A DNA stretch of 64,000 nt from assembly GCA_965277445.1 (NCBI GenBank), contig CBDICY010000013.1, positions 1,178,001-1,242,000 of the forward strand. Direction: 5' to 3'. A model generated the notes under the pieces. That model had not been told where the DNA came from. It did no database searches and saw only the letters and a list, made by a program, of their open reading frames with translations. Of this stretch, positions 45,882-54,205 are shown in pieces (position 1 is the stretch's first letter; every line of letters begins with the position of its first letter). This DNA comes from JAFMDF01 sp965277445 (GTDB taxonomy: Bacteria > Bacteroidota > Bacteroidia > Chitinophagales > Saprospiraceae). Made by a program: the position numbers and the translations under genes.

Positions 45882-45969
45882 GCCTTGCATAAAGAAAAAA
45901 TAGTCTCCTCAAAAATGACGCTTAATTATGTTTAGGTACTTACCATTTCACAAACGAAAACCACAAAAA

Positions 45970-47241
45970 ATGACAAAACGATTAACTGCTTTAGATGTTT
46001 TTCGAGGGATGACGATTGCCCTAATGATTTTGGTCAATACGCCAGGGACTTGGAATCATGTTTTTCCACCTTTACGTCATGCACCTTGGGATGGTTGGAC
46101 GCCCACCGATTTAGTCTTTCCTTTTTTCCTATTTATCGTAGGCGTTTCGATGTATTTTTCTTTTAAAAGATACAACCATGAATTAACGGCTAATAGTGCA
46201 GAAAAGATATTAAAACGAACGGCGGCTATTTTTCTAGTAGGCTTACTACTAAATGCTTTTCCCAAAGGAATTGCCGCACATAATATTGCTTGGCAAGCTG
46301 TTTTTGGGGTGTTTTTATCCGTTTGGTTATTTATGCCTTGGTGGAAAGATAAGGTCAAGCCTAGCTTACTAAGAAACTTAGAATGGCTAACTTTAGTTAT
46401 TTTGTTAGGTTTATTTTTATTCACCTTAGGCGGCAATAAATTACGGGTTTTAGGCGTCTTGCAAAGAATTGCTTTAGCCTTTGGATTAGGAGCTTTTACC
46501 TGTTTATTATTCAAGGGGAAAGCCTTGATTTATGCTCTAATTGCCATTTTAGTAGGCTATTGGTTGATAATGATTGGTATGGGTGATTTAACTTTAGAAG
46601 GCAATTTTCAAAGAGTAGTAGATTTAGCCGTACTCGGTGACCCGCACATGTATCACGGTTACGTTGATAAAACGGGCAATAATATTGCTTTTGACCCAGA
46701 AGGTTTATTAAGTACTTTACCATCAGTAGGTAATGTCATTATTGGCTTTTTGGCAGGTGAAATTATCAGCGACAACAAAGACAAAAAGGAAGCTGTTTTT
46801 CAGTTATTGCTTTACGGTTTTCCACTAATGTTACTAGCCTATTTATGGCATCCATTTTTCCCAATCAATAAACCCATTTGGTCTAGTTCTTATGTGCTGC
46901 ACACTTGTGGTTTAGGAATGATCATACTAGGTTTTAGCTTGTATTTATTGGACATCAAAGGGCGAGATAAATGGGCAAAACCCTTTGTGGTATTTGGATT
47001 AAACCCTTTATTTATCTATGCTATGTCTAGTGTAACGGTAAAAATCTTATTGTATTGGATCAAAGGAATTGGTGAAAATGGCGAAGTAATTAATGGCTAT
47101 CAAGCCTTATATCAAAACGTTTTTGCTGCAATAGCAGGAAATAATGAATGGGGTTCCTTTTTATTTGCCTTATTCTATGTCTTTATACATTGGTTGGTTG
47201 CTTATTTTATGTATAAAAAAGACATTTTTGTGAAGGTATAA
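45970..47241 (+). CDS. HGSNAT/DUF5009-type membrane acyltransferase
   Basis: 423 residues from ATG 45970 (MTKRLTALDVFRGM); the frame also has an ATG at 45928. About ten transmembrane helices. The N-terminal LDVFRGMTIALMILVNTPGT, the WDGWTPTDLVFPFFLFIVG loop and the later NPLFIYAMSS segment match bacterial heparan-alpha-glucosaminide N-acetyltransferase-like (DUF5009) proteins. The predicted role is transfer of an acyl group to a sugar at the inner membrane. Confidence 0.88.
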   Translation: MTKRLTALDVFRGMTIALMILVNTPGTWNHVFPPLRHAPWDGWTPTDLVFPFFLFIVGVSMYFSFKRYNHELTANSAEKILKRTAAIFLVGLLLNAFPKGIAAHNIAWQAVFGVFLSVWLFMPWWKDKVKPSLLRNLEWLTLVILLGLFLFTLGGNKLRVLGVLQRIALAFGLGAFTCLLFKGKALIYALIAILVGYWLIMIGMGDLTLEGNFQRVVDLAVLGDPHMYHGYVDKTGNNIAFDPEGLLSTLPSVGNVIIGFLAGEIISDNKDKKEAVFQLLLYGFPLMLLAYLWHPFFPINKPIWSSSYVLHTCGLGMIILGFSLYLLDIKGRDKWAKPFVVFGLNPLFIYAMSSVTVKILLYWIKGIGENGEVINGYQALYQNVFAAIAGNNEWGSFLFALFYVFIHWLVAYFMYKKDIFVKV

Positions 47242-47625
47242 GTCTTAGGTATACAGGTTTAAAGGGTACTGATTACCCATAAGTTTTAAACGGGTAATTA
47301 TGATCGATTTTATTACAAATATTATGAATTAGCAGGGTCTAATTCCCCCTTTTGAAGGGGGCTAGGGGAATGTTTTTAGTGTAAATTCCAATTATTCTGG
47401 AAAACACCGATTTTACATCCACCAACCCCCTTCAAAGGGGGAGAAATCCCTGCAAATTGATAACATTTCTATCTAGATTGACGACTTTTCGTCTTTAAAA
47501 AGATATGGGTAATCAGTACGGTTTAAAAGTGCAAAGGTCACGAGGTGGTTACTGCTTAAATTCTAGCCCTCTAAACCTTTGAACCTTTATGCCTGTATTC
47601 ACTTGCAAACATTAAAAGAAATCAC
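47242..47625 (+). other. spacer upstream of rplU with a C/G-tract inverted repeat
   Basis: AATTCCCCCTTTTGAAGGGG near 47341 and CCCCCTTCAAAGGGGGAGAA near 47427 form imperfect complements, each arm itself a hairpin (CCCCCTT/AAGGGGG). A second related C/G-tract copy lies near 26750. No ORF. Confidence 0.5.
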
Positions 47626-47633
47626 TACCTTTG
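47603..47633 (+). promoter_or_regulatory. Bacteroidota sigma-A promoter for rplU-rpmA
   Basis: TTG at 47603-47605, a 20-base spacer, then TACCTTTG at 47626-47633: near-perfect match to the TTTG/TAnnTTTG consensus. It predicts a start near 47640 and a ~40-base leader. Confidence 0.8.
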
Positions 47634-47680
47634 CAGCCGCTTAGAAAAAGCGTATTTTATATCATTTAAAATTCATTGAC

Positions 47681-47989
47681 ATGTTTGCAATTGTGACGAT
47701 AGCTGGTCAGCAATTTAAAGTTGAGAAAGGTCAAGAGATCTTTGTCCACCAGTTAGCCGCCAACGAAGGAGATTCTGTGAACTTCTCAGACGTCTTACTT
47801 CTCAATAACGACGGTGCTGTAACCGTTGGCGCACCAACTGTCTCTGGAGCTAGCGTAAGTGCTACCGTTCTAGGACACCAAAAAGGAGATAAAGTAATTA
47901 TCTTCAAAAAGAAAAGAAGAAAAGGTTACCGTAAGAAGAACGGACACCGTCAATCTTTTACAAAGATTAAAATTGATGCAATCGGATAA
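47681..47989 (+). CDS. rplU: 50S ribosomal protein L21
   Basis: 102 residues, normal bL21. MFAIVTIAGQQFKVEKGQEI at the start and KKKRRKGYRKKNGHRQ near the end. In some Bacteroidota it is L21 that carries a C-terminal extension; here L21 is short and L27 carries one. First gene of the L21-L27 operon. Confidence 0.97.
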   Translation: MFAIVTIAGQQFKVEKGQEIFVHQLAANEGDSVNFSDVLLLNNDGAVTVGAPTVSGASVSATVLGHQKGDKVIIFKKKRRKGYRKKNGHRQSFTKIKIDAIG

Positions 47990-48075
47990 TTTCGATTAAT
48001 CGACGTAAACAAATTTAAAAATTAAAATTTCGGTAATCCCTTTTGGGAAAATCGAGGTTTCTAAAAATAAAAATC

Positions 48076-48705
48076 ATGGCACACAAAAAAGCCGCCAGTA
48101 GTACGGATAACGGACGTGATAGTATTAGTAAAAGACTAGGAGTCAAGTTATTCGGAGGGCAAGTAGCCAAAGCAGGAAATATCATTGTTCGTCAAAGAGG
48201 AACAAGGTTTCACGCTGGTTTGAATACCTACTTAGGAAAAGATTTTACCCTTCACGCTAAAGTGGATGGTGTAGTATCATTCCGAAAGAAAAAGTATAAT
48301 AGAACATTTATTGATATTACTCCTTTGGATGAAGTGCAAGAAACAGTTGCTAAAGTAGCACCTAAGAAAGCAGCAGCACCAGCAGCGGTTGCCGTAGCTG
48401 ACGCACCAGCGACAGTTGCAGATGCACCAGCAGCAGGTTTACCAAAAGGCGTAAAGCAAGATGATTTAAAATTAATTGAAGGCGTTGGGCCGAAGATTGC
48501 AGGACTATTAGCAGAAGGTGGTTTAGACACTTGGGCTAAAGTAGCTGCTTCTACACCAGAAGCGATCAAAGAAATTTTGACAGCAGCTGGACCTCGATAC
48601 GCAACACATAATCCAGGAACTTGGCCTAAGCAAGCAGAATTAGCTGCTGCGGGTAAATTTGACGAGTTAAAAACTTGGCAAGACGAGTTAGACGGAGGAA
48701 AGTAG
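48076..48705 (+). CDS. rpmA: 50S ribosomal protein L27 fused to a helix-hairpin-helix module
   Basis: 209 residues from ATG 48076 (MAHKKAASSTDNGRDS). Residues 1-88 are a complete bL27 (KLFGGQ, AGNIIVRQRGT, FHAG, FRKK). A ~40-residue Ala/Pro/Val linker (AAAPAAVAVADAPATVADAP) follows, and the last 81 residues are a helix-hairpin-helix module: DDLKLIEGVGPKIAGLL ... TWPKQAELAA ... LDGGK. Normal L27 has ~85-90 residues, so this is more than doubled. The same module ends two proteins at 53-57 kb. There is no stop codon or frame change between the parts, so it is a real fusion. The extension probably lies outside the ribosome core. Confidence 0.95.
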   Translation: MAHKKAASSTDNGRDSISKRLGVKLFGGQVAKAGNIIVRQRGTRFHAGLNTYLGKDFTLHAKVDGVVSFRKKKYNRTFIDITPLDEVQETVAKVAPKKAAAPAAVAVADAPATVADAPAAGLPKGVKQDDLKLIEGVGPKIAGLLAEGGLDTWAKVAASTPEAIKEILTAAGPRYATHNPGTWPKQAELAAAGKFDELKTWQDELDGGK

Positions 48706-48734
48706 ATTCGTTGTCTTTCAGACATACCATCTAT

Positions 48735-48773
48735 AAAAAAGAGCTTCATTTAGTTAAATGAGGCTCTTTTTTT
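48735..48773 (+). terminator. terminator after rpmA
   Basis: A 17-bp arm (AAAAAAGAGCTTCATTT) with one G-T pair, 4-base loop (AGTT), then GAGGCTCTTTTTTT; strong intrinsic terminator. Confidence 0.85.
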
Positions 48774-48915
48774 ATGTAAACGAATGAAATTGAGTATCTT
48801 CCCTTCCAATAGTTTGTAATTTATCCACAAAAGCAACTATTCCCATATTATTCTTACTAAGTGATTAGAGCATACAAGTGCTATCATCCCATTGTGTCAC
48901 CCTTTAACCACCCTT

Positions 48916-49650
48916 ATGAAAAATTTTATCATTTGCCATTTTATTTTCCTCTTCTGTTTTGGTTTAATCACACAAATTCAAGCACAGCGCAAGGCTAGTA
49001 AGTATATTCCCGATTCAGAACGATTTAGTGCAGGGGTAATATTAGGATATAATAGCTCGCAAATAGATGGGGATTATCAAACGGGATTTGATAAAACTGG
49101 GATTACCGGTGGACTGCGAGGGATTGCTCGATTTACACCTCGTTTGGATTTTAATATTGAAATGCTGTACAGTAAAAAGGGAAGTAAAATATTGCCAGCG
49201 AGAGCACAGCTCACGGCTAACCCTAAAAGAGATAGAATTATAGACCTTACCTATATTGATGCACCTATTTTTTTAAAATGGTTATTAAAGAATGAGGCTA
49301 GCGTTTGGCATATTGAGTTAGGAGGCATTTATTCAAGACTGATTAATACAAAAATTACAGAAGAGATAAAAGATGCCAGCAGGGAATTTGTTTATCAAGA
49401 TGTAGTAGCAGATTTTGATAGGGATGATATTGCTGTATTAGCGGGGTTTGGTCATACATGGCAAAATGGATTTGCTTTGAATTTAAGGTATGCAATTAGT
49501 GTCAATAAATTTTATAAAAACCCTGATTTTCAAGATACGATTCCTGGAGGCATAATTGTAAAAGACATTCAATTCCTCCGAAACTATCATTATAGTCTGA
49601 GCATTAGTTACACCATTTTTAAAAGAGCTATAAAAAAGAAAAAGCGATAA
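48916..49650 (+). CDS. PorT-family outer-membrane beta-barrel protein
   Basis: 244 residues from ATG 48916; an earlier in-frame TTG at 48892 is less likely. Signal peptide MKNFIICHFIFLFCFGLI ... IQAQ. The mature part starts SAGVILGYNSSQIDGDYQTG and has the outer_membrane_beta-barrel/PorT pattern of amphipathic strands, with a very basic end (KKKKR). Partners unknown. Confidence 0.82.
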   Translation: MKNFIICHFIFLFCFGLITQIQAQRKASKYIPDSERFSAGVILGYNSSQIDGDYQTGFDKTGITGGLRGIARFTPRLDFNIEMLYSKKGSKILPARAQLTANPKRDRIIDLTYIDAPIFLKWLLKNEASVWHIELGGIYSRLINTKITEEIKDASREFVYQDVVADFDRDDIAVLAGFGHTWQNGFALNLRYAISVNKFYKNPDFQDTIPGGIIVKDIQFLRNYHYSLSISYTIFKRAIKKKKR

Positions 49651-49966
49651 CTACCTTAAAATTTGTCCATAATTAGCACTTCTTATTTAATATTCGTTAT
49701 CCTTCCGACAAAGTTTAGAAAGTAGGAGGGGCTTCAAGTGTGTTTTTCTTATATTTGTAAAACTTCCACTACCGAGAATCCGTTTATTCCCAACATACCT
49801 CTTTTTATCAAAGAATAATTTTAAATTAGCTTCTTATTGTAGGAAATTCCCTACTCTTGATGAAGCTGTGTTATTGAATGAAAATTAATGGTAGAAGACC
49901 CCATATAGGGATATTCATAATGGAATTATATTAGCGTCCTCACTTATTAAAAATATACAAATAGTC
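49651..49966 (+). other. spacer with a possible -7 box
   Basis: TATATTTG at 49750-49757 matches the -7 element but no TTTG is 20 bases upstream. No other feature seen. Confidence 0.3.
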
Positions 49967-51499
49967 ATGCAAAAATTTACTTTATTAATAGGTTGTTTAT
50001 TACTTGGATTTCTGCCAATGAATGCTCAGGCATTAAGGGGTGTTTGCGGGAATACATATGCGGATCAAATGTCTCAAATAGATCGATATTTAGTGAATAA
50101 AAGAATTGCTAAAACGAATCCGTCTGCAAGTCGAAATGCGATTACCTATATTCCTATTCAATTTCATATTGTTACTAGAAATAATGGAACAGGAGGGATT
50201 CAAATTACCGATATGTTAGACCAAATTTGTCGACTAAACGATCAATTCGGAGCTTTTGATATTATTTTTTATCAAGCAGATGAACCTAATGTACTTGCAA
50301 ATGATGTGATTTATGACAATCATACTTTGACTTCGGGGCAATTTACGATGCGACAACGGAGAAATAGAGAAGCATTAAATGTGTGGGTCGTTAATGATGC
50401 GAGTCCTGCTGGTGGACCATCAGTTGGTACTGTACTTGGCTATTTTGACCCTACCAATGATTGGATTGTCATTAGGAAAAACCAAATTTCTGGATCAAAT
50501 AATACCTTAGCTCATGAAGTGGGGCACTTCTTTAGTTTGTTTCACCCACACCTTGGTTGGGATGCTGAACCTTATTCTATTCAAGAACATGGACTTCAGG
50601 TTGCCGCTAAGTCGCCGAGTGGTCGAGATAATGAATTAATGGATAGAAGTAACTGTGAAACAGCAGGAGATATGATTTGTGATACTAATCCAGATTATAA
50701 TTTTGCGCTAACCTGGAATGATTGTACTTTTAATGTAGATGTTAAAGATCCGAATGGTGATTTAGTAGACCCTGATGAAACCTTAATCATGAGCTATTTT
50801 AGCGATGAATGTACTAGCAAATTTACAGAAACACAAGTGGATATGATGACCGCTGATGTAGCTAGCCCTGGTCGAAACTTCCTAACTAGAGGAGATTATA
50901 CACCATTAGCCACAGAAATTTCAGGAACAGCTAATCCTATTGCTCCAATAGAAAGTGCGGTAACTTCTTCTTTTAATAAGGTGGAATTAAAGTGGCAAGC
51001 AGTAGTTGGTGCAGATACCTATTTAGTAGAAGTAGATCGTTCTTCAGGCTTTAATATTGATAATTTTAAATTTGTGGTCAATAATCAAACGAGCCTATTA
51101 TTAGAAGATTTATTAGATGCAGATAGAAATTACCGTTGGAGAGTAAGAGCTTATAATGCTTCTTATACTTGTACCACTCCATCTGAAACAGCTCGATTTA
51201 GAACAGGTATTTCTACTAGTGTTGCCACCATAGGAACGATCAATAATTGGACCATTCAACCAAATCCAATTGCTGCAAATGATGCTTTAACGATTGATGT
51301 AACGGCTAAAACTGCTTTTACAGCAGACATTAAAGTATTTAACTTAACAGGTCAATTAGTACAAACCCAACCCAATGTGAAGTTTTCGACGGGCAATTCA
51401 AAAATTCAACTTCAAGTCGGTTCTTTGATGGCAGGTGTTTATTTTCTTACTTTGGAAAATGAAGAAGGTGTTTTAAACAAAAAATTGATGGTACAATAG
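49967..51499 (+). CDS. M43-like (pappalysin) metalloprotease with T9SS sorting domain
   Basis: 510 residues, signal peptide to about MNAQ (residue 21). The zinc site is HEVGHFFSLFH near 186-196, where the usual Gly is Ser. Downstream are GDMICDTNPD and IMSYFSDECTSKFTETQ, both typical of M43B enzymes (calcium site and Met-turn). A fibronectin type III-like domain (VELKWQAVVGADTYLVEVDR to TARFRTG) precedes the C-terminal sorting domain (IQPNPIAANDALTI to KKLMVQ). Exported protease; substrates unknown. Confidence 0.88.
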   Translation: MQKFTLLIGCLLLGFLPMNAQALRGVCGNTYADQMSQIDRYLVNKRIAKTNPSASRNAITYIPIQFHIVTRNNGTGGIQITDMLDQICRLNDQFGAFDIIFYQADEPNVLANDVIYDNHTLTSGQFTMRQRRNREALNVWVVNDASPAGGPSVGTVLGYFDPTNDWIVIRKNQISGSNNTLAHEVGHFFSLFHPHLGWDAEPYSIQEHGLQVAAKSPSGRDNELMDRSNCETAGDMICDTNPDYNFALTWNDCTFNVDVKDPNGDLVDPDETLIMSYFSDECTSKFTETQVDMMTADVASPGRNFLTRGDYTPLATEISGTANPIAPIESAVTSSFNKVELKWQAVVGADTYLVEVDRSSGFNIDNFKFVVNNQTSLLLEDLLDADRNYRWRVRAYNASYTCTTPSETARFRTGISTSVATIGTINNWTIQPNPIAANDALTIDVTAKTAFTADIKVFNLTGQLVQTQPNVKFSTGNSKIQLQVGSLMAGVYFLTLENEEGVLNKKLMVQ

Positions 51500-51510
51500 A
51501 CGAGTTGTCT

Positions 51511-51642
51511 AAACGATGAATGATGAATTACTGAAAATATATAATTTTAGGTAAAAGTGATGTTTATTCGGTGTTTTAAGTAAGATCTTTTTCCTAAGTT
51601 TTGAGTATATTAGTATCTATCAATATTCATCATTCATCGTTT
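51511..51642. repeat. 18-bp inverted repeat, part of a dispersed family
   Basis: 51511-51528 and 51625-51642 are exact complements (ATTCATCATTCATCGTTT). Related copies lie at 13677-13705, 40181-40198 and 45616-45633. Confidence 0.65.
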
Positions 51643-51762
51643 ATCATTAGATTGCTTTTTTATACATACCCGCCTTTTTTTTATACTTTCTACCTGCCAG
51701 TAATAAGCCCAGAACCTTATTTTTGCAGTTGCAATCATTATTAATTTACTTCATGCTCCTAA

Positions 51763-52797
51763 ATGCAACGCAATAAACCTTCCATAAGATGGCTTTTTGA
51801 GGATAAATACCGAATAGCCTTTCATGTTTTATTTTGGATTTATATTTACCTATCTGATTTTTTAGCTTTATTTGGTATTCTTGAACCAGATATTTATGAT
51901 TGGGTATTTTTTACTATCTTGGCACTAGATGTTTTAATTGTTTATCTAAATTTATATGTTTTAATCCCTCAATTTTTACTAAAAAGAAAGTACTTATTAT
52001 ATCTGTTATTGACGATAGGTTCTATTTTAATCAACAGTTTTGTATCTTTTTATATTTCCTACCCTTGGGAACAAGCAGCTAATAATGCTGATTTTGCACC
52101 TCCCTATATATCCTTTATTTTTGGTTCGCTAGAAGTGACTTTAAGTATGGTGATTTTGGCCATGACCATTAAATTATTAAAGATTTTTGCTCGGAATCAA
52201 ATGACGATTACCAACCTAGAAAACACCAACTTAAAAACAGAACTAACTTTCTTGAAAAACCAAATCAACCCTCATTTTCTTTTTAATGCTTTAAATAATA
52301 TTTACGTACAAACTAGAAAAAGGCCTAAAGAGGCACCAGAGTCGGTTATGTTACTATCCGAATTATTGCGCTATCAATTATATGATTGTAGCAAGGATAA
52401 GGTCTCTTTACGAAACGAAATAGCTTATATCGAAAACTATTTAGCTTTAGAGCGAATGCGCCGTACAGACGAAGCTATTACCTTAGTTGTTACGGGTAGG
52501 GAAAATGGAAAGATGATTGCGCCCTTCCTATTTATTCCTTTCATTGAGAATGCGGTTAAACATGGTTTAGAAACGCAAAAGGGAGGGTTTATCAATATTG
52601 AATTTGACCTTACACCTACTCAATTGACCTTTCAGATTAGTAATCCAAAATCTGAAATTTCCCCTGCCATAAAAGATGGGGGAATCGGTTTAGTGAATGT
52701 AAAAAGAAGACTTGAATTATTATATGCGGAACAGTACCAATTAACTATTTTAGAAAAGCAAAATATTTATCAAGTTAAGTTGGTCTTGGATGTTTAA
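51763..52797 (+). CDS. LytS/YehU-type sensor histidine kinase
   Basis: 344 residues. Four transmembrane helices (about 18-38, 46-70, 77-100, 118-140), a short coiled coil, then a His_kinase (PF06580) domain with the phospho-acceptor His171 in NQINPHFLFNALNN and the ATP-binding N box PFIENAVKHG; a GIGLVNVKRRLELLY segment follows. The usual LytTR response regulator is not adjacent; the next gene is on the other strand. Signal unknown. Confidence 0.88.
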   Translation: MQRNKPSIRWLFEDKYRIAFHVLFWIYIYLSDFLALFGILEPDIYDWVFFTILALDVLIVYLNLYVLIPQFLLKRKYLLYLLLTIGSILINSFVSFYISYPWEQAANNADFAPPYISFIFGSLEVTLSMVILAMTIKLLKIFARNQMTITNLENTNLKTELTFLKNQINPHFLFNALNNIYVQTRKRPKEAPESVMLLSELLRYQLYDCSKDKVSLRNEIAYIENYLALERMRRTDEAITLVVTGRENGKMIAPFLFIPFIENAVKHGLETQKGGFINIEFDLTPTQLTFQISNPKSEISPAIKDGGIGLVNVKRRLELLYAEQYQLTILEKQNIYQVKLVLDV

Positions 52798-52901
52798 GGA
52801 GATACAATAAACTCAGCAATTGAGTAAATGCTTAAATTCAACTTCAACTTCAAATTCAAATTCAAAAGGACTTCAACTGGAAAGAAAGCTACTAAATAAA
52901 A

Positions 52902-52931
52902 AACAGAATGCCTTGGGTAAGACATCCTGTT
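52902..52931. terminator. interrupted hairpin at a convergent junction
   Basis: AACAG, ATG and CTT pair with AAG, CAT and CTGTT, separated by symmetric mismatches and a GGGT loop. It lies between the kinase and the P-domain gene. Confidence 0.5.
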
Positions 52932-53058
52932 AATCGTTTAAAATTTGTGTATTGATTTTGAGATTTTTTATACAAATTGAACCTCGCCTTTATACGATAA
53001 TAAAGTAAGGAAATAGGAGTATATTATTGTAACAAATGAAGGAAGTATCAAGTCGATT

Positions 53059-53093
53059 AACTGCCAACTGCCAACTGCCAACTGCCAACTGTC
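53059..53093. repeat. heptamer tandem repeat (AACTGCC)
   Basis: Four exact AACTGCC copies then AACTGTC, abutting the stop codon of the P-domain gene (minus strand). A simple-sequence tract whose copy number could vary. Confidence 0.8.
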
Positions 53094-54064
53094 TATTTTC
53101 CGCCATCCAAACGTTCTTTCAAAGTATTCAATTCGTCCCATCGACCCTGAGCTGCTAAAGAAGATTGTGCGGGCCAAGTACCAGGATCATGCATTCTAAA
53201 TCGGTCACCAGCAGCACTTAGAATATTTTCGATGGCTTCAGAGGCAGTCATAGCCAAAGTTACGTAGCTATAAATACCTGCATTTTTTAAAAGTTCTTCT
53301 ATTTTCGGTCCAATGCCTTCTACTACTTTCAAATCATCTTCTGGCTCATAATGAAATTTGATTTTCCAATTTTTTAAGACGCCATCATTAGAGGAGTGCA
53401 TATTTTTGACTTTTAAAGTCCAAGTACCTGCTGTTTTCTCCCCATTTAATCCAGCTAATGTTTGACCTGAATATTGAGCTTTTAGATGATTTTGAGAACC
53501 ACCCGTTCTATCATGCAATAGAATTTCTGTACCTGCTGGAGAAACAATAGAAACGACCAAATCGCCAATTAAAGGATGTGCTAATTCGACATCTACCACC
53601 GTTTCTAAAATTCGACCACTAAATTTACAGTCTTGTGTACTTGTCAAAATCTGGTCACTAGCTAATTCGGGGATAAAGATTTCTGCTTTGTGATTATTAT
53701 AGGCATCACAATCAACTTCTATCCCCCAAGAATCTAAGGTGCCATTGTCTTTGGTGGCATGATCTGTAGCGGTCAACGTCCAATCCCCTTTTGCAGATTC
53801 ACCGATAAGTCCTGCTAGTAAATCTCCTGAAAAGGTTGTGTTTAAATTATCAGCGGCACCACCTTCCTTACTTCTTAAAACCACTTCTTTACCTGATGGT
53901 GCAGTAATTTTTAAAGAAATATCACCAATGTAAGGATGGGTAATATTGGCGCTGACTTTAATGTCTTTTACATTTCCACTACGACGAATGGTGATCGCAT
54001 TAGAAAGGCTACCTTGATCAGGAATAGCAGCATTGATTTTATTTTCTTTAATTAAGGTGAACAT
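53093..54064 (-). CDS. tandem P-domain protein with C-terminal helix-hairpin-helix module
   Basis: 323 residues. Two proprotein-convertase P-like beta domains: first about 20-120 (VSANITHPYIGDISLKITAP, NTTFSGDLLAGLIGES, DNGTLDSWGIEV), second about 128-240 (VELAHPLIGDLVVSIVSPAG, GTWTLKVKN, DGVLKNWKIKFH). The last 81 residues are the module found in L27 (DDLKVVEGIGPKIEELL ... LDGGK). There is no signal peptide or transmembrane segment, although P-domains are normally extracellular, so either it is cytosolic or it leaves by an unconventional route. The Val-Glu repeat gene, which bears the same module, is 141 bases upstream. Confidence 0.85.
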   Translation of the reverse strand: MFTLIKENKINAAIPDQGSLSNAITIRRSGNVKDIKVSANITHPYIGDISLKITAPSGKEVVLRSKEGGAADNLNTTFSGDLLAGLIGESAKGDWTLTATDHATKDNGTLDSWGIEVDCDAYNNHKAEIFIPELASDQILTSTQDCKFSGRILETVVDVELAHPLIGDLVVSIVSPAGTEILLHDRTGGSQNHLKAQYSGQTLAGLNGEKTAGTWTLKVKNMHSSNDGVLKNWKIKFHYEPEDDLKVVEGIGPKIEELLKNAGIYSYVTLAMTASEAIENILSAAGDRFRMHDPGTWPAQSSLAAQGRWDELNTLKERLDGGK

Positions 54065-54205
54065 ACATTTTGTTTTTGAAACTATAAAAGTTTTGTTTGC
54101 TATTATTCATTAAATACTCAGAATGTAAAGACGGTTGGATGAAAGGCTATTGCTATTAGGTACCTGTAGTAACTGCCTACTGTCAACTGCTTTAATGCTT
54201 ATTGC

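Larger units (their letters stand above)
45601..45969 (+). other. spacer with terminator, hairpin and dispersed repeat
   Basis: Contains the dispersed 18-base repeat (45616-45633), the subtilase terminator (45687-45719) and a 16-bp hairpin (45843-45881) in the leader of the next gene. No ORF. Confidence 0.5.

Noticed and set aside
26733..47460. C/G-tract repeats near 26750 and 47345 as insertion sequences
   Set aside because: They are short palindromic intergenic units without an ORF or target duplications that I can see.
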